Origin: Notolepis coatsorum
Taxonomy: Eukaryota > Chordata > Actinopteri > Aulopiformes > Paralepididae
Assembly (NCBI GenBank): GCA_963971535.1
Contig: OZ020601.1
Coordinates: forward strand, 23,086,743-23,150,742
Length of the DNA: 64,000 bases
Direction of reading: 5' to 3'
How positions within the stretch are numbered: the stretch's first letter is position 1; each line of letters opens with the position of its first letter. The position numbers were made by a program, and so were the translations under genes. A model generated the notes under the pieces. That model was not told where the DNA came from, did not search any database, and was given only the letters and a program-made list of their open reading frames with translations. This document shows positions 1 through 64,000 of the stretch, in pieces.

Positions 1-1
1 A

Positions 2-370
2 GTCCTACTTTGCAAGCAATGCTTTGGCACCATCGCAGCAACGCAAGGTAACACGACCAACCTCTACAACCACCTCAAACGTCACCATAAAGTCGAATAT
101 GATTTAGCAATGAAGGACAACCCACATCACAAAATCCCAGCCGTCAGACCACACAAGCCTCAATAACGCAAACGTTATACAGTGCATCGTCATATCCATC
201 TAGTCAATCAACACCGTTCAAAACGAGGGGTTTAAGAAAATGATCAAGACGCTAGACAAGTGCTATCAAATGTTGCATTGTCTGCTCTGTACACCCAGTG
301 TCGAACGACAGTCGAGACAGAACTGCGTGATGATGTGATGAGGTTTTATTTGTATTATCATTTATTCTAA
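2..370 (+). pseudogene. hAT (ZBED-like) transposase remnant with BED zinc finger
   Basis: Frame 2 reads VLLCKQCFGTIAATQGNTTN, then LYNHLKRHHKVEYDLAM, to a stop at 164-166. CxxC (residues 4 and 7) and HLKRH fit a BED zinc finger of hAT transposases. After frameshifts, GFKKMIKTLD (about 227-256) and ALSALYTQCRTTVETELRDD (about 275-334) match later parts of the same family. The middle is broken, so it is a decayed copy. It is cut by the left window edge. Confidence 0.7.
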
Positions 371-2117
<1,747 letters not shown>

Positions 2118-3105
2118 CTTTGAATCTGGGCCACTGGCTAGGTCTCCGCGTACAAGCATCTTAACAATCCCAGTGGAGGGCATAGATAGGATATTATGTA
2201 TTTATTCAATGCATTTTCACATCTCACTCAATCAATATGCCTGTTTACATGAGTACACAGAATATTACAAGCTTCACTATGGAATTGGAACCTCACACAG
2301 ACCACAAAACCCAGCAGTAAACAGGGTGAGGTGTTCACAAGCCTCTGTTGCTGTCTGGGATATCAGCACATCCCAGTGATCATATTCTGGTTTCTCCTAG
2401 TCAGACGTGAGCGTATCTAGGCTATTGTAAACAGGATACGGCTCTCACATGCTCCAACTCATAGATGGAATACTCGAGTATCCCAAATAATATCTGAATA
2501 TTAACGTGCGTGTAGATGCATCCGATTTGCCGTATTCACTTCGCCGCCATCTTTATTCCGTTAGATCACTGCAAACGCATTTCAACATGCTGATGAAATT
2601 CACCTCCACGTGTTTCAAAAACGACAGTGGTGGAAAAACAATCGTAATCAGGTGATCGTGACTTGGTCATAACCCTGATTGTTTTGACTCTTTTTGGTTC
2701 CTGAAGTGTGATTAGAGCAATGTTTTAACATCGATGTGAATACGCCAAACGTGGCCAATGTGGCGGGGAAGTGACATAATTTTGGTTCCATTGTAAGGCT
2801 GGAAGATACACTGTTCAACGGTGACCTCCGACCTGGGCGTCCACACACACACGCACGCACGCACGCACACACACACACACACGCACGCACACGCACGCAC
2901 ACACACACAGGCTGGAGTCCACGCCCGTCTGGCTTCAGACAACCTGAGTGTTTCATAAACAACGGTGGGTAGTGGGAGGTAAAAAAAATGTAAAAGTACA
3001 ACAATAAAAGGAAAGGTTTTCTTCTTAAAATACAAAAATAACCTACTTACACTGACCAGGTCATAATGGTAACAATGACGGTGAAGCACAAGGGAATGAG
3101 GAGAA

Positions 3106-3705
3106 CCGAGGAGGCGCACTAATGAGGGATGGGCCCAAGGAGGAGGACTAATGAGGGATGGGCCCAAGGAGGAGCACTAATGAGGGATGGGCCCAAGGAG
3201 GAGCACTAATGAGGGATGGGCCCAAGGAGGAGCACTAATGAGGGACAGGTCCAAGGAGGAGCACTAATGAGGGACAGGTCCAAGGAGGAGCACTAATGAG
3301 GGATGGGCCCAAGGAGGAGCACTAATGAAGGATGGGCCCAAGGAGGAGCACTAATGAGGGACAGGTCCAAGGAGGAGCACTAATGAGGGACAGGTCCAAG
3401 GAGGAGCACTAATGAGGGATGGGCCCAAGGAGGAGCACTAATGAGGGACAGGTCCAAGGAGGAGCACTAATGAGGGACAGGTCCTAGGAGGAGCACTAAT
3501 GAGGGACAGGTCCTAGGAGGAGCACTAATGAGGGACAGGTCCTAGGAGGAGCACTAATGAGGGACAGGTCCTAGGAGGAGCACTAATGAGGGACAGGTCC
3601 AAGGAGGAGCACTAATGAGGGACAGGTCCTAGGAGGAGCACTAATGAGGGACAGGTCCTAGGAGGAGCACTAATGAGGGATGGGCCCAAGGAGGAGCACT
3701 AACGG
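3106..3705. repeat. 29-bp minisatellite, about 20 copies
   Basis: Units of ggagcactaatgagggacag plus gtccaagga alternate between two main variants (gggatgggcccaag and gggacaggtccaag/ctag), in blocks. This suggests expansion by unequal exchange of multi-unit segments. Confidence 0.9.
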
Positions 3706-4725
3706 GTCCACGGAGGGAGGAGTCTGTACACACCGCTTAACTGAAGGGGGTTGGTTGTTCATATGGCAAAAAAAGAGACTTCAATTAATCTCGAATAATT
3801 CAAATATAACGTATTTTCTCTGAAAACAAGCAGTAATGTATGTCCATGTCGATAGAAACCGACAGGAGATGAGAGAGAGAGAGAGAGAGACTCTAAAAGG
3901 AATGCACCGTGTGAATCATGTCAGACATGACGCCTCCAACGTGAGAAGAAGAAAAACAAATAGAAAAATAAACCATGAATTAAAAAACATAAACAAATAA
4001 ACCAAAACAATTGAACACCATAACAATCACCCGATGGTCTGTTATGATTCTGAAGCCCACATGTCTGGTTTCTCTCTTATATATTAATCCTATATTCCTA
4101 TTTGATTCCAAATACTCTCAGATGATGACGGGAGATAAGATAATGATCACATGACTTGACTTCTTACAATTTCATATCGGATTCACGTTAATATTTCTCT
4201 TCGACAGACATACAGAATAGAGACATAATCCTCGGATTTTGTCAAGGGAAATGTATATACATCAAAGAGGACTTTCTGTAAACGACACACTACAAGTTTC
4301 TCCAAAAAGTAAAAAATAAATAAAAATAACTAACAGGGGCCACTTCACTTTACCACTTTACCCCTTCCAATCGGAGTGGGGCAGAGAAGAGCCCCTCCCC
4401 CTCTAGAAGGAGGTGGGGTCAGATACAGGGCTGTGGGCGGAGTTTAGGACATCAACACACATTCATCATTCGATTCAAAGGCCAACACCATAAAGAAAGA
4501 ATCTAAACACATACACCTTCCCTTTCTCTCCACTAGCCTTGTAGAGTTTTTTTTTATCAGGTTTTTGTGTGGTTTTGTTTAGACAAAGGATTATTACATC
4601 TACTCGCTTCTGTTTTTGTTATTTTGTTTTTATATATTATATATATATACCACTAAGGTTCACTTTCACAGTTTGTGCTACAACATCACACAGGATATGG
4701 AGCGAGGTTGGGTGTGGATGGGTTG

Positions 4726-4781
<56 letters not shown>

Positions 4782-5545
4782 GGGGGCATGTCTTGTAGTG
4801 TGGAGTAGCTGAGAGAGGGGGGGGGGGGGCGTCGCTGGTATCCTGAGATGTTCGCAGACACCAGGCAAACGGCACGAGGGCTCTGCTCCACGAAGGAACG
4901 CAACTGAAAGACAAAACAAACAGAGAACATTCCAGTATTATAAAACTCTTTCATCCTACGGTAGCTCTTACAGTACCTAATACAGTTAGTTCCAAGTTAC
5001 CAACCAAGTAATTTGATTGGACAAGAGGCATTCCAGCACTGGGACTTTTAACTATATGTATCACTCCACTGCATAGGTGGTCTATAGACCACTGCACTTC
5101 CGCGTTACATTGAGCTTATGGGAGAGAGAGCGGGGGGAGAAAACGAATGAATGTGGATGAGAGCCTTGACATTAAGTGGTTGTAGCTACGGCTGTGGGGG
5201 TGCTGGAGAAATGATCCAATATACTTTTATACGCCTGAGTCTCCTGAACACAGACCTATATAAAGTAGCTAGCCAGCAGTAACGTGTATAGACCTATACA
5301 AAGTAGCTAGCCAGCGGTAACGTGTGCAGACCTATACAAAGTAGCTAGCCAGCAGTAACATGTGTAGACCGTGCTACAAAATGTTTGTGTTCAGGTTGCC
5401 TGACAACGATCCAAGTTCAAGAGTGCAGTTGTGGAACTATTTGTTATTGGAGCTATATAAATGATTAAATAAACAAACAAATCATAGGCTAATCTGTTGT
5501 CACTTATTACTGTTAACTAATAAATGGCCATTGCAGAACTGTATA
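3706..5545. other. 3' flank, no gene seen
   Basis: Contains a short GA array (3870-3889), a GA microsatellite (4730-4778) followed by a G run (4817-4829), and a triple repeat of about 52 bp containing tatacaaagtagctagccagc (5250-5365). No coding evidence on either strand. Confidence 0.5.
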
Positions 5546-5674
5546 AAAGCAATATCACACTCGAGGTTGTGCTGTTATACGGAATATCAGCACAGCTGTG
5601 ATTATCTTTGGTACGAGGCCGCCGTGCTGATATTTAGTATAACGGCACTCTCGCTTGTGTGAAATTGCTTAATT
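5546..5674. mobile_element. palindromic MITE-like element
   Basis: The left arm agcaatatcacactcgagg... and the right arm ...cgcttgtgtgaaattgct are inverted. Inside them ttatacggaatatcagcac faces gtgctgatatttagtataa. The element is about 125 bp of near-complete palindrome with no coding capacity. Confidence 0.65.
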
Positions 5675-6054
5675 TCAGAGAGTTGCTTGGTGTGTGATGT
5701 GGTTGGTAAGGGAAACCAACCGATAGAGCTGGTGGTGTGGCGTTAGAAGGGGAGGTAAGTATTCATTTTATTTCTCCATTGTACTTCTATTTCTGGTCGC
5801 TGAACTTCATGGCAAAGATGCTGCAGTAGCTAGTGTGGATATTCCCAAACCCAATAAATAATAATAGACCTATATGGACAAAACTGCATAGCTTTTCTCA
5901 TACAAAACCGACAAACCTCAAATGGCTAATATATCCCTGTCATTGTGTCATGAACACATGGGACGTTCAATTACAAAAGTGCCAATTTAGCGGTGTCCAT
6001 GTGACGGATCATACTGGTCTGCGTTGTGTTTGATGTTAAATGTCCCGAGGGGGA

Positions 6055-6674
6055 CATGTCATGTCTCTTATACATATAGAGAAAATCAGATTTACTACAC
6101 AAGGCCACACGGATATCTTCCACAAAACATGGCAGCCCTTCCTATCCCATTTCAAAACCCATATGACTCCATCCAATCTTGGGACCCCATGACCCCCCTC
6201 CACCCCCTATCTACCTTCATGACACTGCTAGCCCACGCATGGCTAGGGAGATGGCATTGTGGTGGTCTGCTAAGGGTGTTAAATTTACTCTCCATTTTAT
6301 TTGTTTTACCATCTGGAAATTACGCTACTAAAATGGAGAGTAACACTTATATTATATATTATTATTACGGTATGTATATATAAAAATATCTCTGTTTTAT
6401 CTTTGTTTTATTTTAATTTGACTTCATTTTTCTTTTGCGTAGCTTTGTCTGCCACATCTGTACTTTTGTTTAATTATTTAAATGTCTATTTTTTATTTAT
6501 ATCTCTTTTTTTCTTTTTTTCTTTTTCATGTATGTTTGTCGTCGCCCTCACTGGGTGGGATGGGTGGGATTAGGGGATAGGAATGAGGAAGGAAATGGAA
6601 GTTGTATAATTTTGATAACTGAAATGTATAAATATGTACTAATTCTTCCAATAAAAAAAGATAAATCTAAAAAA
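6055..6674 (+). mobile_element. 5'-truncated L1-like LINE insertion with 17-bp target duplication
   Basis: The segment is bounded by perfect 17-bp direct repeats AAATGTCCCGAGGGGGA (6038-6054 and 6675-6691). It ends in an A-rich tail (aataaaaaaagataaatctaaaaaa). Its start reads TRPHGYLPQNMAALPIPFQN-like and, in other frames, FHKTWQPFLSHFK, resembling the C-terminus of L1-type ORF2. These are the marks of target-primed reverse transcription. The interrupted site looks like a tRNA-derived SINE on the minus strand (B-box-like GTTCGACTCCC). Confidence 0.8.
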
Positions 6675-6922
6675 AAATGTCCCGAGGGGGAGTCGAACAG
6701 GGGGCTCCCGCGTCCGCGGGCGACGACACAGGCTGCTGCACTAAGAAGTGAATTCACTCCTAACTACCGTACCTATGCATCTGTTAACCCTGTTATGGGG
6801 AAGTGAGTTTAATTTACCAGCCCGCACTGCCACAGTCACTCGTCAACACACCTGTTTCCGTGACTGTGGACATACCCACGGGCTTCCCCGTTACATGCAT
6901 GTTCCTTAGAAATACAAGGTGA

Positions 6923-7394
6923 GGGCGGCCGGGTAGCGCAGAGGACTAAGCGTCTGTCTACCACCGCAGAGACAGTGGGATTGAATCCAGCTGCTGTACC
7001 TCCGGCTTGGTCGGCCGTCCATACTGACACAATTGGCAGTGTCAGCGGGAGGGAAAGCCGGTGGGGTGGGTCCTGGTCGTTGTAAACAGCGACTCCTACA
7101 GTTCGTTCGGGACGCCTGCACAACGAGGGAAGGATCTGGGAGAGGTAGTGTGATCCTTCCACACGTTACACTCTCCCAGTGAGAGTCTGCGCTGCCAGGT
7201 GAAAAGAAGCGGTGGGCTGGCTACACATGTGTCGGAGGAAGCATGTGATAGTCTCCGCCCTCCCAGACCGACGGTAGGGGGTAGAGTGCGCAACGACCAG
7301 GAAGGGGATTGGGAATTGGCATAACAACTAACATTGGGATGGGAGAAAAACGGAAAAAGGAGGGGGAAAAAGACAATAAAAAAATAAATTAAAA
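6923..7394 (+). mobile_element. tRNA-derived SINE copy 1, 13-bp target duplication
   Basis: The head gcggccgggtagcgcagagg with B-box-like gggattgaatccag is followed by a conserved body (gtcgttgtaaacagcgactc; ggattgggaattggcataac) and an A-rich tail. Perfect direct repeats AAATACAAGGTGA flank it (6910-6922, 7395-7407). A second copy of the family lies at 33397-33884. It sits in the snap91 3' flank. Confidence 0.88.
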
Positions 7395-7773
7395 AAATAC
7401 AAGGTGAATACTGTGACACCTCTTACCAATTACATGTGAGTATACTTTTGATGAGCAGAGAAAGAGACGTGCATACTGCGTATAGACCACTTCAAAACAA
7501 CTGCACAATATGTATGCATGTGTGACTTCTGGTCCGTGGAAATATCTGGTATTATAGGCGACAGTAGGGATGAGATGGGGGCTACAACTGTGCATTAATG
7601 TCGAGGCTCTCACCCACACTCATTCATTTTCTCCCCCCACCCTCTCCCCCATGATTTCAGAATCCCGGAAGTGTTGCGGTGGTCTATAGCTACATAATAA
7701 TACCTTGACTACACTACCTGGTAAAAACTCCATACTGAAACCATCAGAGCTAAAGAGTGATTCAACAGAGGGT

Positions 7774-7779
7774 TTTAAT
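7774..7779 (-). promoter_or_regulatory. possible polyadenylation hexamer ATTAAA
   Basis: On the sense strand ATTAAA occurs about 65 nt after the snap91 stop codon. No AATAAA is seen between it and the SINE ending at 7394. Mammalian SNAP91 has a long 3' UTR, so this may be a minor or unused site. Confidence 0.2.
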
Positions 7780-7844
7780 TCCTCCAGTAACGCTCCCTCT
7801 GGTACTACTATGAAATAAAGAGTCCTGATTGGCCACCTGGGGAA

Positions 7845-60843
<52,999 letters not shown>

Positions 60844-60851
60844 CTGCAGGG

Positions 60852-61419
60852 GAAGAAATACACGGCCGTTATAGAGGGTTTCCTGTCTGTAAACACACAG
60901 CCGTTATAGAGGGTTTCCTGTCTGTAAACACACAGCAGTTATAGAGGGTTTCCTGTCTGTAAACACACAGCCGTTATAGAGAGTTTCCTGTCTGTAAACA
61001 CACAGCCGTTATAGAGAGTTTCCTGTCTGTAAACACACAGCCGTTATAGAGGGTTTCCTGTCTGTAAACACACAGCCGTTATAGAGGGTTTCCTGTCTGT
61101 AAACACACGGCCGTTATAGAGGGTTTCCTGTCTGTAAACACACAGCAGTTATAGAGAGTTTCCTGTCTGTAAACACACAGCCGTTATAGAGGGTTTCCTG
61201 TCTGTAAACACACAGCAGTTATAGAGAGTTTCCTGTCTGTAAACACACAGCCGTTATAGAGAGTTTCCTGTCTGTAAACACACAGCAGTTATAGAGAGTT
61301 TCCTGTCTGTAAACACACAGCAGTTATAGAGAGTTTCCTGTCTGTAAACAAACAGCCGTTATAGAGGGTTTCCTGTCTGTAAACACACAGCAGTTATAGA
61401 GGGTTTCCTGTCTGTAAAC
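60852..61419. repeat. 35-bp minisatellite, left part
   Basis: Unit cacacagccgttatagaggg + tttcctgtctgtaaa, about 16 copies, starting within 10-20 nt of the W1 acceptor. It resumes at 62127-62414 beyond a transposon. Confidence 0.93.
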
Positions 61420-62126
61420 CAGGCCACGTGAGCGGATCGGCGCGGGCGAGAAATCCGCTCTTCACTCTTTAAAGCTTGGTCCGCTCTGCTAATCGCTCAT
61501 GTTGACCCCGCCCCCAAGTCGCTCTCCGCTCGCTCACCGCTCACCTTGAATCGAGCGCTCCCCGCGCCACATCGCTCGGCAGATTTTTTCTTTTCTTTTT
61601 GGAGCATGGTGTAAATTAGCTCAAACTACAACAGTCTACACCCCCTGGGCCCCTTAACAATTGTTTGTATTGAGCCGCATTGTAATTGTACCCATTCTGC
61701 AATGTTAAATAACGTTGTTTATCCATTCACTAGCTCTATTAAGCGATGATAGCTAGCCTAGCCACAATGCTATGGTCGCTGCCATTAATGTTAGCATGTA
61801 AGCTAACGACAACAACAATGGCGTCAAAACTTTTTCTAACAGAATGTGAGTGACAAAGCCTGAACAGGATATCACAGGTTCACCCTTCTCATTGGTTGAA
61901 AATGGCCTTCATGTTTGTACATCGCCATCTGTTGCTTTGGCATTGTACTACATGTATATTACATCAGTGTTAAACCACTGTGAGCGGCCTGGAGTGGATT
62001 GGAGCAGAGGAGAACTCTCGCTCCGGACGTCGCGCCGACCCATTTTAAAACCCACTCCTCGCTCACGTCAAAACCGCCCGCTCCGCTCCCCGCGCCGCTC
62101 ACGCTCCGATCCGCTCACATGCACTG
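61420..62126. mobile_element. hAT-type MITE inserted in the minisatellite, 8-bp duplication
   Basis: Ends CAGGCCACGTGAGCGGATCGG and (inverse) CAGTGCATGTGAGCGGATCGG match at 18 of 21 positions. Direct 8-bp repeats CTGTAAAC flank it (61412-61419, 62127-62134). Such ends and duplication length are typical of hAT elements. The 707-bp interior has no transposase ORF. Confidence 0.88.
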
Positions 62127-62414
62127 CTGTAAACACACAGCCGTTATAGAGGGTTTCCTGTCTGTAAACACACAGCTGTTATAGAGGGTTTCCTGTCTGT
62201 AAACACACAGCCGTTATAGAGGGTTTCCTGTCTGTAAACACACAGCCGTTATAGAGGGTTTCCTGTCTGTAAACACACAGCCGTTATAGAGGGTTTCCTG
62301 TCTGTAAACACACGGCCGTTATAGAGGGTTTCCTTTCTGTAAACACACGGCCGTTATAGAGGGTTTCCTGTCTGTAAACACACAGCCGTTATAGAGAGTT
62401 TCCTGTCTGTAAAC

Positions 62415-62560
62415 TAGTGCTGTCCCCGACTAAGGATTTGGATGGTCGACTAGGATTGGCCAAAATGTGCCGTTAGTCGACTATTGGTCGACTTAAAAAA
62501 GAAGTATAATATTTTAAAACTTTTTATTTTTTATTTTATTTTTTAAATTTGTATCATTCC
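62415..62560. mobile_element. hAT-like terminus in the same minisatellite
   Basis: TAGTGCTGTCCCCGACTAAG starts directly after a CTGTAAAC unit and ends the array. gtcgactaggattgg and tagtcgactattggtcgact are internal inverted motifs. The opposite end was not found in the window. A related sequence lies at 52450-52735. Confidence 0.5.
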
Positions 62561-63034
62561 ATTTGGGCTGTGGGGGTGCTTAATGTCTGAAGGAGTCGAC
62601 TGAAGGCTTCTTGTCCTCTGCAAAAGCATGCAATTGGTCCACTGATGGATACATCTTGATATTTGTCTAGTCTAGTGTGTTCATTAGATGGGTGAAATCC
62701 TCTTTCAGTGCCTCTGTGCCTGTTTTCGTAGGCAGTTCGCCTCTGGTATGCGTGCCATTAGCGTTAGCCATGCTTCTAGGCCTCTTTTCTTTTGGAAAAA
62801 ATGATAAAAAAAATATAAAGAATTTAATGGACCTCTGCTCTCTGAAATATGCAATTTTTTACACATTTCCTATACTTTATCTAGAGGAATAGTTCAGATT
62901 TTTGGACATTAAGTGGACAGAACTACAGGCCTAGCGCTTTGCCTATGCTTGATTCATGTTGGCCCCAGCACGTAGAAACTGCGTCCCACTGGTTACAGAG
63001 GGGGTCAGCAGCCTGGGTGTTACAGAGGGGGCCA

Positions 63035-63878
63035 GCAGCCTGAATTCATATTTCATCAACCGAGTCTCCCGTTGGTATGCAGCCCCTGTAGGAGCTCAGA
63101 TGTGAAAAAACCGCCCCTATCATCTCCCAGATGGTAATGCACCCTTTTGGAATGGACTCAATGAAAATGGATGAGAAAAGAAAAATCCGGAATCCACATT
63201 TTACTTCTCAGGCATGTAACCCGAGCCGATCGGATTCATTGTGGAGCCTCAGAACAGCATGGAATACATATGTACAGTATGTAGCGTTGGATCAATAAAA
63301 GCGATCGATTTTTGGAATGGCGATCAGGAATTGGAATGATCTTTTTGGAGAACATCTGATCTGATGTAAGGAATCTATTTTACAAGTCTTGCGATAATCA
63401 GAGTTGTATTCGCTGAGATCTCAGCGTTTGCCCTATGTGTGATCTGTCTGTGTGTGCGCGATCGCTTTGAGGAAATCAGAGAATCGATTTTTCAGATCGC
63501 GTATATAGCGTGCATAGCATACATACACATATACTATCGATAATCTAGCGTTTATTTGAAAACGATTCATAAATAGGCCGAAAAATGACAAAGTTTTTGT
63601 ATATTCTAGAATATTCCAGAAAAGGGCGATTATCATGGAATATTTATATTTTCCTTGAAAACGAGGGCTTTTCAAAATGCTATAAAACGGAAATGAACCG
63701 ATAAAAAAACAATCCGCTTCGACAATGTTGACTGGAAAACGAGTCATTGATAAGCGACGGGCAGATTAGACACATAGCCATAATTTAAAACATAGATTAG
63801 GCGTTATTAACGCTAACATTGAAGTGGATGGTGGGCATTCAAGCGGTAAATCAAGATTAAGCTTGGGCTCTGAAAGTG
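63035..63878. mobile_element. piggyBac-like MITE, left-truncated copy
   Basis: The right end gctctgaaagtg-TTAA matches the 32608-35795 family. The left interior (tgaattcatatttcatcaac + cgagtctcccgttgg) matches 32702-32736, and 63480-63800 matches 35390-35740. The left terminus is missing. Confidence 0.7.
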
Positions 63879-64000
63879 TTAATGACATGCAATTGAATTG
63901 ACACAAGCAATGGGCTAACGTTAGCTGCTAACCAATTTATCCATGAGGACTATGCTAAGCTAACTAGCGTTAGCTGCTAACCCTGGAAAACGCTCAAAGC

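Noticed and set aside
3106-3705. CRISPR-like array
   Set aside because: Repeats are adjacent without unique spacers, in a vertebrate genome. It is a minisatellite.
6836-7419. several 70-110 residue ORFs around 6836-7419
   Set aside because: They lie in the SINE body and show no protein family features.

Overview
This window looks like teleost (ray-finned fish) nuclear DNA. It holds one recognisable protein-coding gene, an exon-rich copy of snap91 (AP180, the clathrin assembly protein). The gene lies on the minus strand and is cut off at its 5' end by the right edge of the window. The rest is intronic or 3'-flanking DNA filled with microsatellites, minisatellites, tRNA-derived SINEs, LINE fragments and many non-autonomous DNA transposons. 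The fish assignment rests on the protein similarity together with repeat types typical of teleosts. The species cannot be named from what is visible.

The gene. I traced 25 exons from 60843 down to the stop codon at 7845. Each has AG/GT borders on the minus strand. The reading phases agree at every junction, with a choice of two donors at exon W9. Exons are labelled W1 to W25 in transcript order. Together they give 2847 nt, or 948 codons plus stop. The first ~91 residues of the ANTH domain, by comparison with mammalian AP180, must lie beyond 64000. W1-W6 encode the rest of the ANTH domain. W7-W10 encode the start of the disordered clathrin/AP-2 binding tail. W11-W20 are ten consecutive exons with phase-1 borders on both sides, and they carry DLL, DxF, DLF and DIF motifs. 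W21-W25 encode the conserved C-terminus ending in DLKDFL. Three exons are microexons of 13, 15 and 19 nt. W19 carries an in-frame minisatellite coding PTTPLV-type repeats.

Region by region. 1-7844 is 3' flank with a hAT transposase remnant, a 29-bp minisatellite, a 5'-truncated L1-like insertion and a SINE with a 13-bp target duplication. 7845-13959 holds W25-W20 among minisatellites and palindromic elements. 15000-17300 holds hAT-like and other TIR elements and a decayed LINE reverse transcriptase. 17307-19029 holds W19-W17 packed between tandem repeats. 19192-24500 holds MITEs, a 72-bp minisatellite, a 5S rRNA-like sequence and a foldback element. 24595-31535 holds W16-W12. 32604-35799 is a piggyBac-like element containing a large palindrome, one arm of which has taken a SINE. 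36000-43000 holds W11-W7 among nested hAT, piggyBac-like and foldback elements. 44300-50600 is intron with a LINE tail running into ~185 units of CTAT, and another piggyBac-like element. 50924-55616 holds W6-W3 and a Helentron-like element. 55860-64000 holds W2 and W1, minisatellites, a solo LTR inside a hAT-like element, and a hAT element inside a minisatellite.

The most notable points are three. Seven of the ten symmetric tail exons begin inside a split Asp codon that starts a DxF or DLL-like motif. Pyrimidine-rich microsatellites form the polypyrimidine tracts of several exons. Transposon insertions can be ordered from target duplications and empty sites present in the same window.
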